Below are positions 1 to 6,241 of a stretch of 10,708 nt of DNA, piece after piece. Numbering within the stretch: the stretch's first letter is position 1; each line of letters starts with the position of its first letter. This DNA is from Neisseriaceae bacterium. Lineage in GTDB: Bacteria; Pseudomonadota; Gammaproteobacteria; Burkholderiales; Neisseriaceae. The stretch is from positions 1 to 10,708 of the forward strand of contig JAGNPU010000031.1 of the NCBI GenBank assembly GCA_017989485.1. The letters are read 5' to 3'. The notes beneath the pieces were generated by a model. It made no database searches. It was not told the origin of the DNA and was given only the letters and a program-made list of their open reading frames with translations. The translations under genes were made by a program, and so were the position numbers.

Positions 1-637
1 ACAAAATACGCATAAAGCGCGTCCAGAACGCCGGATGTTTACGGCCTTCTACGTCTTGGCGTTGGTAGGGGGATTTGTGGATATTGGTTTCGGGGAAGAT
101 AAAGCGAAACGCGTGCAGCATGAAGAAGGCCAAGAAGAAGCCCGCTATGGGCGACAGCAGCAGGGACAGGCCAACGTCGGCAGCCTTGCCCCAGTTAATG
201 CCCTGGGTTAAGTCCTGGCCAGACAGCAGCGCATTGGCCACGCCGACGCCGATGATGGCCCCGATGAGGGTGTGCGAGCTGGAGGCGGGCAGGCCGAAGT
301 ACCAGGTGCCCAAGTTCCAAATGATGGCGCCAATCAAGAGCGAGAACACCATGGCCAGCATGCGCCCAGAATCATCTGAGGCCAAGACATCAACCGGTAA
401 CAAATGCACGATAGAATAGGCTACGGCCAAACCGCCCGCAATCACACCGACAAAGTTAAACACGGCTGAGGCCAGTACCGCATGGGTCGGCTTCATTGAC
501 TGTGTGTAAATAACGGTTGCCACCGCATTAGCAGTATCGTGAAAGCCATTGATGAATTCAAAGGCCAATACCAATAATAGTGACAGCAACAAGAGAATAA
601 CGAGACCGGCAGTTAAGCCAGAAAAGAGTTCAAACAT
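1..637 (-). CDS. pit: Pit-family inorganic phosphate transporter, 3' end cut off by window edge
   Basis: Inner-membrane low-affinity phosphate transporter, expected to import phosphate (as a metal-phosphate complex in the characterised Pit proteins) driven by the proton gradient. The reading frame starts at 637 with MFELFSGL and stays open to base 1, giving 212 residues of a protein that is normally about twice that length or more. Seen: a hydrophobic first helix (about residues 8-28), then the family motif NGFHDTANAVATVIYT (about 29-44), and a second signature, GLPASSSHTLIGAIIG, near residue 115, followed by further hydrophobic segments and a basic cytoplasmic stretch near the edge. Both motifs are hallmarks of the PiT family. 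It lies downstream of pstB on the same strand but after a hairpin and a separate promoter-like sequence, so it is probably its own transcription unit. The ribosome binding site is weak. The usual DUF47/PhoU-like partner gene is not directly upstream. Family assignment is firm; substrate is inferred from the family. Confidence 0.93.
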   Translation of the reverse strand, partial: MFELFSGLTAGLVILLLLSLLLVLAFEFINGFHDTANAVATVIYTQSMKPTHAVLASAVFNFVGVIAGGLAVAYSIVHLLPVDVLASDDSGRMLAMVFSLLIGAIIWNLGTWYFGLPASSSHTLIGAIIGVGVANALLSGQDLTQGINWGKAADVGLSLLLSPIAGFFLAFFMLHAFRFIFPETNIHKSPYQRQDVEGRKHPAFWTRFMRIL

Positions 638-676
638 GATTTTTCAAACATAGATGAGTTGAGGGTAATTAGATGA

Positions 677-705
677 ATTGTTAGCTTTAGTAGCAAATGC
701 GTCAA
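677..705 (-). promoter_or_regulatory. Putative sigma-70-like promoter for pit
   Basis: On the minus strand a TTGACG -35 (700-705) is followed after 17 bases by AACAAT (677-682), matching the -35 consensus at five of six positions and the -10 at four of six. It lies 40 bases upstream of the pit start codon and downstream of the pstB hairpin, which fits independent expression of pit. Predicted by eye only. Confidence 0.45.
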
Positions 706-808
706 GCGCTTTGTCTTGAATTATTGCCGTCTAGGTCAATAATGCGTCATTTGCTTCTAGTCTTCATCTAAAACGAGGTGTGCCTGTTGACTTTTGTTCA
801 AAAGCGAC

Positions 809-828
809 AAGCCTGCAATAGCAGGCTT
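809..828 (-). terminator. Hairpin after pstB, probable weak intrinsic terminator
   Basis: A perfect 8-bp stem (AAGCCTGC at 809-816 with GCAGGCTT at 821-828) and a 4-base loop lie about 40 bases downstream of the pstB stop. On the minus strand it is followed by GTCGCTTTTG, so the T-run is short and interrupted. Termination is therefore likely incomplete and some pst transcripts may read through into pit. Confidence 0.55.
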
Positions 829-870
829 TGGTGCTGATGATGTATTAATGTGCGGGCATTGTGACACGGA

Positions 871-1644
871 TTAGCCAAATTTCCCAGTAATGTAATCTTC
901 TGTGGCTTTTTTTGTTGGGGTGGTGAAAATTTGATTGGTGTTGCCCACTTCGACCAGGTCCCCCAAGTACATATACGCCGTGGTGTCCGACACGCGGGCG
1001 GCCTGTTGCATATTGTGGGTCACCATGGCGATGGTGTAGTCCTGTTTGAGCTCGGTGATCAAGTCTTCGATGTGGGCCGTTGAGATGGGGTCTAGGGCGC
1101 TGGTGGGCTCGTCCAACAACAATACTTCAGGCTTGGTGGCGACGGCGCGGGCGATGCACAGGCGCTGCTGTTGGCCGCCGGAGAGGGAATGGCCGCTTTG
1201 CTTGAGCTTGTCTTTCACTTCCGTCCATAGGGCGGCTTTGTTTAAGGCCCACTCTATGCGGTCGTCTAATTCGGCGCGGCTGAGTTTTTCGTACAGCTTA
1301 ACCCCGAAGGCGACGTTGTCGTAAATCGACATCGGGAACGGCGTCGGTTTTTGAAACACCATGCCGACCTTGGCGCGCAACAGGTTGATGTCGATGCTCG
1401 GATCTAAAATGTTTTGCTGGTCTAAGATGATTTCCCCCTCGGCCTTCATGCCTGGGTAAAGGTCATACATGCGGTTAAGCGTGCGCAACAGCGTGGATTT
1501 GCCGCAGCCAGAAGGGCCAATAAAAGCGGTCACCTGATTGGGGGCAATGCTGAGGTTAATGTCTTTTAGGGCATGAAAATCGCCGTAGTAAAAGTTGAGG
1601 TGATTGATGTTGATTTTTGCTTGCGTGTCCATTGGGGTGTTCAT
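871..1644 (-). CDS. pstB: Phosphate ABC transporter ATP-binding protein PstB
   Basis: Cytoplasmic ATPase that powers phosphate import through the PstCA channel; in enterobacteria it also takes part in the Pho signalling complex. At 257 residues it has the usual PstB length. Seen in order: Walker [10 protein letters not shown] (43-51), Q-loop [14 protein letters not shown] (97-110, typical of PstB rather than of other ABC ATPases), signature LSGGQQQR (154-161), Walker B VLLLDE (174-179), D-loop SALD (182-185) and the switch histidine in MVTHN (H210). All catalytic residues are present. The stop of pstA lies 21 bases upstream, so the two are co-transcribed. The start at MNTPMDTQ has only a weak AGAG about 10 bases upstream; the second methionine (residue 5) is a possible alternative start. 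It is the last gene of the pst operon here; phoU, which often follows, is absent. Confidence 0.97.
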   Translation of the reverse strand: MNTPMDTQAKININHLNFYYGDFHALKDINLSIAPNQVTAFIGPSGCGKSTLLRTLNRMYDLYPGMKAEGEIILDQQNILDPSIDINLLRAKVGMVFQKPTPFPMSIYDNVAFGVKLYEKLSRAELDDRIEWALNKAALWTEVKDKLKQSGHSLSGGQQQRLCIARAVATKPEVLLLDEPTSALDPISTAHIEDLITELKQDYTIAMVTHNMQQAARVSDTTAYMYLGDLVEVGNTNQIFTTPTKKATEDYITGKFG

Positions 1645-1665
1645 CTTAATCGACTCTTTAAAAAG

Positions 1666-2511
1666 TTATGAATGTTTGGATTTGCGGCTCAGGATGCGGG
1701 CCAAAATATTGGCGATCAGCACGGCCATGGTGATGATGAGGGCGCCGCTCCAAGCGAGGGCGTGCCAGTCATCGTAAGGGCTCATGGCAAACTGCAAGAT
1801 CACGTTGGGCAAGTTGGCCAACGGCGCGTTCATGTCGGTGCTCATGAACTGGTTGTTCAGCGCGGTAAACAATAGGGGCGCGGTTTCGCCGGTGATGCGG
1901 GCAAAGGCCAGCAAAATGCCGGTTAACACGCCGGCTTTGGCGGCGCGCAGCGTCACCAGGCCGACCAATTTCCATTTGGGTGCCCCTAGGGCGGCCGCGG
2001 CTTCGCGCAGCGAGTTCGGCACCAGGCGCAACATGTTCTCCGTGGTGCGCACCACCACGGGGATCACCAGCAAGGACAGCGCCAACGCCCCGGCCCAGCC
2101 AGAGAAATGCCCTTGGGTCACCACGATGAGCTCGTAAATAAACAGGCCGATCACGATGGATGGGGCCGACAGCAAAATGTCGTTCATGAAGCGGGTGGCC
2201 GGGGCCAGCCAGCCGCGCTCGCCAAACTCGGCCAGGTAAATGCCGGCGAGGATGCCGATTGGGGTGCCGATGAGCAGGCTGAAGAAGGTAATCATCAGGC
2301 TGCCGACGATGGCGTTGGCGAGGCCGCCTTCCATGCCGGGAGGAGGGGTGCTTTCGGTGAACAGGGTCACGGACAGGGCTTCGGTGCCAAACGAGAACAG
2401 CGTCCACAAAATCCAGCCCAGCCAAAACAGGCCAAAAATCATGGTCAGCAGGCTGGCGGTGAGGTTAAAGCCATTCACAAAGCGACGGCGGCGATACAAA
2501 GATTGGTTCAT
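1666..2511 (-). CDS. pstA: Phosphate ABC transporter permease PstA
   Basis: Inner-membrane permease that pairs with PstC to form the phosphate channel. It is 281 residues, slightly shorter than the E. coli protein. Hydrophobic segments are visible at about 17-40, 68-93, 108-131, 137-158, 192-213 and 253-273, giving the six helices expected. The cytoplasmic EAA loop that contacts PstB is seen around 169-190 ([15 protein letters not shown]), followed by the PstA-like [13 protein letters not shown] (204-216). The basic N-terminus (YRRRR, 6-10) favours a cytoplasmic location by the positive-inside rule. The start codon has a good site, GAGGAA, about eight bases upstream. It begins 20 bases after the pstC stop and ends 21 bases before pstB, in an operon order seen in many proteobacteria. 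Confidence 0.96.
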   Translation of the reverse strand: MNQSLYRRRRFVNGFNLTASLLTMIFGLFWLGWILWTLFSFGTEALSVTLFTESTPPPGMEGGLANAIVGSLMITFFSLLIGTPIGILAGIYLAEFGERGWLAPATRFMNDILLSAPSIVIGLFIYELIVVTQGHFSGWAGALALSLLVIPVVVRTTENMLRLVPNSLREAAAALGAPKWKLVGLVTLRAAKAGVLTGILLAFARITGETAPLLFTALNNQFMSTDMNAPLANLPNVILQFAMSPYDDWHALAWSGALIITMAVLIANILARILSRKSKHS

Positions 2512-2531
2512 AGTCGTGTTCCTCGTGCCGA

Positions 2532-3488
2532 TTAGTGGCTACGGCCTTCGTTGCGTTTAAGGCGCAACAACATCAGTTTAGACGCCGACAGCACCACAAA
2601 GGTGATGAAGAATAAAATCAGGCCTAAGGCCAATAGAGAGGACAGGTGTAGGGTGTCGACGGCTTCGGCAAATTCGTTGGCCAAGGCTGAGGTAATCGAC
2701 ACGCCGGAGCCAAATAGGCTGGGGCTGATGTTAAAGGTATTGCCGATCATAAAGGTCACCGCCATGGTTTCGCCCAGCGCTCGGCCCAGGCCCAGTATCA
2801 CGCCGCCGACCACGCCGGTTTTGGTGTAGGGCAAGACCACGTGGCGCACCACTTCCCAAGTGTTGGCGCCGAGGCCGTAGGCCGATTCCTTCAATAGGGT
2901 GGGGGTGACCTCAAAAACGTCGCGCATCACCGAGGCAATGAAGGGGATGATCATGATGGCCAGGATGAGGCTGGCGGCAAATAGGCCGATGCCCATGGGG
3001 ATGCCGTTGAACAATGGCCCAATAATCGGGGCTTCACCGAGGTTGTCGATGAGCCAGGGTTGGATGTGTTCGGCAAAAAACGGCGCAAACACAAACAGGC
3101 CCCACATGCCGTAAATAATCGACGGGATGCCGGCCAATAGCTCAATCGCGATGCCCAGCGGGCGCCGCAGCCAGATGGGGCTAAGCTCGGTCAGGAAAAT
3201 GGCAATGCCGAAGCTGACGGGCACGGCAATCAACAGGGCGATGACGGAGGTGACGATGGTGCCGTAAATGGGGGCGAGGGCGCCGTAGTCGCCGGCGACG
3301 GGGTCCCAGTTGCTGCTGGTGAAGAAGCCCAGGCCAAAGTGCTCAAGGCTAGGCCAGGCACCGATGGTGAGCGAAATCAGGATGCCGGCCAGCGAGGCCA
3401 ACACCAAAAAGGCAAAAAACTTGGTGGTGTTGACGAATAGCCAATCGACTTTGCGTTGGGTGGCCATGCGTTTTTGAATCGTCGACAT
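2532..3488 (-). CDS. pstC: Phosphate ABC transporter permease PstC
   Basis: Inner-membrane permease, partner of PstA in the phosphate channel. It has 318 residues, the usual length. Hydrophobic segments lie at about 22-44, 76-100, 112-136, 165-190, 222-247 and 283-306. The EAA loop is seen at about 200-219 ([20 protein letters not shown]), followed by [17 protein letters not shown] (234-250), a stretch characteristic of PstC. The large periplasmic stretch between the first two helices ([17 protein letters not shown], 61-77) is also typical. The start MSTIQKR is preceded by AGAGACC at a workable distance; methionine 8 (MATQRK) is a possible alternative. The gene follows pstS after an 82-base gap containing a stem-loop, which may lower permease expression relative to the binding protein. 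Confidence 0.96.
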   Translation of the reverse strand: MSTIQKRMATQRKVDWLFVNTTKFFAFLVLASLAGILISLTIGAWPSLEHFGLGFFTSSNWDPVAGDYGALAPIYGTIVTSVIALLIAVPVSFGIAIFLTELSPIWLRRPLGIAIELLAGIPSIIYGMWGLFVFAPFFAEHIQPWLIDNLGEAPIIGPLFNGIPMGIGLFAASLILAIMIIPFIASVMRDVFEVTPTLLKESAYGLGANTWEVVRHVVLPYTKTGVVGGVILGLGRALGETMAVTFMIGNTFNISPSLFGSGVSITSALANEFAEAVDTLHLSSLLALGLILFFITFVVLSASKLMLLRLKRNEGRSH

Positions 3489-3512
3489 AAGGTCTCTTTT
3501 TCTGAGTTAGTC

Positions 3513-3570
3513 TGGGTGTGGCAAAACCCAAGCCCGCTGTTTGCTGCGTGCTTGGGTTCTTGGGTGTGGC
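3513..3570 (-). other. pstS-pstC intercistronic stem-loop flanked by 10-base direct repeats
   Basis: Arms AACCCAAGC (3525-3533) and GCTTGGGTT (3550-3558) form a perfect 9-bp stem around a 16-base loop. The decamer TGGGTGTGGC occurs on each side (3513-3522 and 3561-3570 on the plus strand). The element fills most of the gap between the pstS stop and the pstC start. There is no long T-run after it, so I read it as an mRNA-stabilising or partial-termination hairpin that favours pstS over the downstream genes, as is common after genes for periplasmic binding proteins. The role is inferred. Confidence 0.55.
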
Positions 3571-4605
3571 TTAGTAAACCGCTTTGCCGTCGGCGGTGAT
3601 GTTCTTCCAGCTCTTACGGATGAGGGTTTTGGTGCTTTCAGGCATGGCCACATAGTCCAGTTGTCTGGCCGCGGCATCGCCTTTTTTGTAGGCCCAGTCG
3701 AAGAACTTTAGGGTTTCTTTAGACTGTTCCGAATTCACCGCATTTTTTTGCATCAAGATAAAGGTGGCGGCGGCAATCGGCCAGGCTTGAGCGCCGGCTT
3801 GGTCGGTCAGAATCAGGTGGAAGTCAGAGGCTTTGGCCCAGTCGGTGTTGGCTGCGGCTTTAAAGGTGGCTTCAGACGGTTGCACAAAGTTGCCGGCCTT
3901 GTTTTTCATGGCCGTGTGCGACATTTTGTTTTGCTTGGCGTAGGCGTACTCAACGTAGCCGATGGCATTTTTCACGCGGCGCACATACACGGCCACGCCT
4001 TCGTTGCCTTTGCCTGCAGCGCCAGAGGTGGCGGTAGGCCATTTAACCGAGTTGGCGGCGCCAACGGTTTTTTGCCAGTCAGCAGATGTTTTGCTCAAGT
4101 AGTTGGTGAAGTTAAACGTGGTGCCAGAGCCGTCAGAGCGAAACACGGTGGTGATTTTGGCGTCAGGTAACTTCAAGCCAGGGTTGAGTTTGGTGATGGC
4201 AGGGTCGTTCCACTTGGTGATTTTGCCCAAGTAGATGTTGGCCAAGAGGTCGCCGGTCATTTTTAATTGACCCGGTTTGATGCCGTCAATGTTGACGATG
4301 GGCACCACGCCGCCGATGACGGTCGGGAACTGTACCAGGCCGGCGGCTTTTAATTCTGCCGAGGTCAACGGCGCGTCAGTGGCACCGAAGTCAACGGTTT
4401 TGGATTGAATTTGTTTCACGCCACCGCTAGAGCCAATAGATTGGTAGTTGACCTGGTGGCCGGTTTCTTTCTTATAGGCCTGCGCCCATTGGGCGTAGAC
4501 CGGCTGTGGAAAAGAAGCGCCTGCGCCGGTGATGTTGGCGGCCAACAAGCTACCGGATAATAGGGCTAGGCTCAGGCCTAGGGCAGTACGGGTCAAAACT
4601 TGCAT
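3571..4605 (-). CDS. pstS: Periplasmic phosphate-binding protein PstS
   Basis: Captures phosphate in the periplasm and delivers it to PstCA. The chosen start, MQVLTRTALGL at 4605, gives 344 residues with a clean Sec signal peptide: a basic N-terminus, a hydrophobic core (7-21) and likely cleavage near LLA-ANITGAG (about 22-23). AGGAG lies nine bases upstream. The frame remains open to 4674, but that extension would bury the signal peptide and it contains the likely -10 element, so it is not used. Family blocks seen: ITGAGASFPQPVYAQW (25-40), SIGSSGGVKQI (56-66), VDFGATDAPL (71-80), RSDGSGTTFNFTNYL (156-170), GNEGVAVYV (200-208), AIGYVEYAYAKQN (214-226) and LKFFDWAYKKG (299-309). These include the serine, threonine, aspartate and arginine positions that bind phosphate in E. 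coli PstS. It is first in the operon and probably induced by phosphate starvation. Confidence 0.97.
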   Translation of the reverse strand: MQVLTRTALGLSLALLSGSLLAANITGAGASFPQPVYAQWAQAYKKETGHQVNYQSIGSSGGVKQIQSKTVDFGATDAPLTSAELKAAGLVQFPTVIGGVVPIVNIDGIKPGQLKMTGDLLANIYLGKITKWNDPAITKLNPGLKLPDAKITTVFRSDGSGTTFNFTNYLSKTSADWQKTVGAANSVKWPTATSGAAGKGNEGVAVYVRRVKNAIGYVEYAYAKQNKMSHTAMKNKAGNFVQPSEATFKAAANTDWAKASDFHLILTDQAGAQAWPIAAATFILMQKNAVNSEQSKETLKFFDWAYKKGDAAARQLDYVAMPESTKTLIRKSWKNITADGKAVY

Positions 4606-4614
4606 GGAAGGACA

Positions 4615-4619
4615 CTCCT
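4615..4619 (-). promoter_or_regulatory. Ribosome binding site that sets the pstS start
   Basis: AGGAG on the minus strand, nine bases before the ATG at 4605. No comparable site precedes the upstream in-frame ATG at 4674. Confidence 0.8.
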
Positions 4620-4651
4620 GTGTGAGAAAATCAGTTTGATTCGATGTGCCT

Positions 4652-4685
4652 AGTCTAAGAAAACAATATTTCAAAAGTGTGACAA
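4652..4685 (-). promoter_or_regulatory. Pho-box-like element and -10 of the pstS promoter
   Basis: On the minus strand TTGTCAC-ACTT-TTGAAAT (4668-4685) has the layout of a PhoB site: two 7-base half-sites 11 bases apart. Against the enterobacterial half-site CTGTCAT the first matches at five of seven positions and the second at four. Ten bases after it comes TAGACT (4652-4657), a four-of-six -10, and there is no good -35, as expected for a PhoB-activated promoter where the Pho box replaces it. Transcription would begin near 4645, giving a leader of about 40 bases. PhoB control is inferred; phoB and phoR are not in the window. Confidence 0.5.
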
Positions 4686-4768
4686 AGCGTCATGAATTGT
4701 GTCATTTTTAATAAGCAATTGAATATTAACGAGATTTAATGTTTCAGTTTGGGGTGGTGGTGGGGCTT

Positions 4769-4797
4769 TTGCTTAAATGGGGGAATATGTTTACAAT
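4769..4797 (+). promoter_or_regulatory. Putative sigma-70-like promoter for tpiA-secG-tRNA-Leu
   Basis: TTGCTT (4769-4774), a 17-base spacer and TACAAT (4792-4797, five of six). Initiation would fall near 4804, leaving about 30 bases of leader before the ATG at 4834 but only about 15 before the upstream GTG at 4819. This helps choose the tpiA start. Confidence 0.55.
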
Positions 4798-4833
4798 GCC
4801 GCCTATTATTGTGTGTGAGTGAAAGCTACCCCC

Positions 4834-5592
4834 ATGTCGCAAAAAAAATGGATATTAGGCAATTGGAAGATGAATGGCCGCTTGAGCAGCAACGCTGCCT
4901 TGCTGGCTCAGTTCGCGGCATTGCCCGTGGGCGAACAGGTGGTGGCCGGCATCGCGGCGCCTATGCCTTATGTGCCTAGCCTGGTGACGGCTTTTGCGCA
5001 GAGCGCTTTTTTAAGCGGCGCACAAGACTTAAGTCAATACGCCGTGGATGGCGCCTTTACCGGTGAAGTGTCGGCTGCTATGCTGCAAGACATCGGGGCA
5101 GACTTTGTGTTGGTGGGCCACTCTGAGCGGCGCCAATACTTTAACGAAGATCATGAGGTGCTGCGCGCCAAGTTGATCAACGCCCTGGCGGCGGGCGTGA
5201 CGCCCGTACTGTGCGTGGGTGAGCCTTTAGAGGACCGCCTGGCCGAGCGCCAAAATGCCGTGGTGGCCGATCAGCTAAACGTGTTGAATCAGCTGCCGAC
5301 CGAGTTGGTTCCTGCTGAGTTAATCGTTGCCTATGAGCCTGTATGGGCCATTGGTACGGGGCAAGTGGCCAGCCTGGCGCAAATTGCGGATATGCATGAA
5401 TTTATTTATGCACAAATCTTGTCGAAACTGGAAAAGACTGTTAAGATTCGCATCCTTTATGGTGGAAGTGTTAATGCGGATAATGCGCGCGACATCTTCT
5501 GCGTCAGCAAAGTAGGCGGTGCCCTGGTGGGTGGCGCATCTCTATCCTATGAGAGCTTTGCACACATCTTGAAAGTAGCACAAGAATCTTAA
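4834..5592 (+). CDS. tpiA: Triosephosphate isomerase
   Basis: Cytoplasmic glycolytic and gluconeogenic enzyme that interconverts dihydroxyacetone phosphate and glyceraldehyde 3-phosphate. The chosen ATG (MSQKKWILGNWKMNG) gives 252 residues, the normal bacterial size. An in-frame GTG five codons upstream (4819) is possible, but it has no ribosome binding site and is very close to the predicted transcript start. Seen: N10 and K12 in GNWKMNG; the catalytic histidine H96 in VLVGHSERRQ (93-101); the catalytic glutamate E168 in AYEPVWAIGTG (166-176), which runs into the mobile loop 6; and phosphate-binding glycines in LYGGSVNADN (208-217) and VGGASL (232-237). All catalytic residues are intact, so the enzyme should be active. 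secG follows after four bases, so the two are co-transcribed. The promoter region is divergent from pstS. Confidence 0.97.
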   Translation: MSQKKWILGNWKMNGRLSSNAALLAQFAALPVGEQVVAGIAAPMPYVPSLVTAFAQSAFLSGAQDLSQYAVDGAFTGEVSAAMLQDIGADFVLVGHSERRQYFNEDHEVLRAKLINALAAGVTPVLCVGEPLEDRLAERQNAVVADQLNVLNQLPTELVPAELIVAYEPVWAIGTGQVASLAQIADMHEFIYAQILSKLEKTVKIRILYGGSVNADNARDIFCVSKVGGALVGGASLSYESFAHILKVAQES

Positions 5593-5596
5593 AATT

Positions 5597-5932
5597 ATGG
5601 ACATATTAAAACTAGTTGTTTGGATCGTTAATATCTTTTCTGCCATCTCTTTGATTGTGCTTGTATTGGCACAGCATGGTAAGGGTGCAGATGCGGGCGC
5701 CGCCTTTGGTTCAGGCAGTGCGCAAGGGGTATTTGGTTCTGCTGGTTCATCAAACTTTTTGAGCCGCAGTACGGCTGTTTCTGCGTTCATCTTTTTTGCG
5801 AGTTGTTTGGCCTTGGGTTACTTCTCCACCCAAGGTGCTGAAAAATTGGATTTCAATACTGTGACCCAGCCTGCGGCGGTGGAACAGGTGGTTCCGGCTC
5901 CGGCTGATAGGGATGCTGTGATACCGGAATAA
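5597..5932 (+). CDS. secG: Protein translocase subunit SecG
   Basis: Small inner-membrane subunit of the SecYEG translocon that assists SecA-driven export. It is 111 residues with two hydrophobic helices (about 4-25 and 58-77). Between them is the conserved cytoplasmic loop HGKGADAGAAFGSGSAQGVFG (27-47) and then GSSNFLSRSTA (50-60), typical of SecG. The C-terminal tail (78-111) is polar, with several prolines and alanines; such tails are variable in the family. The ATG lies four bases after the tpiA stop without a strong ribosome binding site of its own, suggesting translational coupling. The tpiA-secG pairing is common in proteobacteria and appears to be a matter of gene order rather than of shared function. 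The tRNA gene begins 13 bases after the stop. Confidence 0.95.
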   Translation: MDILKLVVWIVNIFSAISLIVLVLAQHGKGADAGAAFGSGSAQGVFGSAGSSNFLSRSTAVSAFIFFASCLALGYFSTQGAEKLDFNTVTQPAAVEQVVPAPADRDAVIPE

Positions 5933-5945
5933 AAGTTTTAAAGAT

Positions 5946-6031
5946 GCCGACATGGTGGAATTGGTAGACACGCCATCTTGAGGGGGTGGTGGCCATAGGT
6001 CGTGTGAGTTCAAGTCTCACTGTCGGCACCA
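5946..6031 (+). tRNA. tRNA-Leu (anticodon GAG)
   Basis: Class II tRNA, 86 nt including an encoded CCA. The acceptor arms GCCGACA (5946-5952) and TGTCGGC (6021-6027) pair at all seven positions, then discriminator A6028 and CCA 6029-6031. The D-arm region GTGGAATTGGTAGACAC is typical of leucine tRNAs. The anticodon stem CCATC/GGTGG includes one G-U pair and encloses TTGAGGG with anticodon GAG at 5980-5982, reading CUC and CUU. The long variable arm (GGCC, ATA, GGTC) is the mark of a Leu/Ser/Tyr-type tRNA. The T-arm is GTGAG-TTCAAGT-CTCAC with five perfect pairs. With secG 13 bases upstream and a terminator just after, it is probably cut from the tpiA-secG transcript. Confidence 0.97.
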
Positions 6032-6044
6032 AAAGAAGTAAGAC

Positions 6045-6071
6045 AACGCAGGCGTACGCCTGCGTTTTTTT
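6045..6071 (+). terminator. Strong rho-independent terminator after tRNA-Leu
   Basis: Arms AACGCAGGC (6045-6053) and GCCTGCGTT (6058-6066) form a perfect 9-bp GC-rich stem around GTAC, followed by a T-run to 6071. It starts 14 bases after the tRNA and separates the tpiA-secG-tRNA unit from the nuo operon. Confidence 0.9.
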
Positions 6072-6174
6072 ATGGGTTTTTATGTTTTCGGTACGTTGTG
6101 TAGTGAGCTTTGAATGAGGCTTGGATTATGGTGCACAGCAGCGTAGGTAGTTGAATAAAGTTGCTTTCGCGCCC

Positions 6175-6208
6175 TTTCAAAGTCATGGGATGTTCTGTAC
6201 AATGTACA
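6175..6208 (+). promoter_or_regulatory. Putative nuo operon promoter with TGTACA repeat
   Basis: TACAAT (6198-6203, five of six) with a weak -35 TTTCAA (6175-6180) at 17 bases, about 40 bases upstream of nuoA. The -10 is embedded in TGTACA-A-TGTACA (6196-6208), both a direct repeat and a dyad, which could be an operator. Some nuo promoter is required here because a strong terminator lies upstream; its exact position is tentative. Confidence 0.4.
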
Positions 6209-6241
6209 CAAATTTTTCGCTTTTGAGGAATTGTCTGAGTC

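Noticed and set aside
75..419. Plus-strand open frame of 114 codons
   Set aside because: It is the antisense of the pit coding region, whose conserved motifs GFHDTANAVATV and GLPASSSHTLIG are on the minus strand; the predicted protein is low-complexity and unlike a known family.
726..735. Partial match to the Neisseria DNA uptake sequence GCCGTCTGAA
   Set aside because: Only the first seven bases match (GCCGTCTAGG) and I saw no full copy in the window, so it is not evidence of an uptake signal.
1769..2535. Several long open frames on both strands across pstA
   Set aside because: They are Arg/His/Pro- or Ala/Gln-rich translations of pstA in wrong phases, without ribosome binding sites; PstA itself fits the family end to end.
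3748..4170. Plus-strand open frame of 140 codons antisense to pstS
   Set aside because: Gly/Val/His/Phe-rich shadow of the highly conserved PstS frame with no recognisable domain.
4606..4674. 23-residue N-terminal extension of PstS
   Set aside because: It would place the signal peptide internally, has no ribosome binding site, and includes the likely -10 element at 4652-4657.
4819..4833. GTG start five codons upstream of the tpiA ATG
   Set aside because: No ribosome binding site and only about 15 bases from the predicted transcript start; the family normally starts close to the NWKMNG block as in the ATG form. Not fully excluded.
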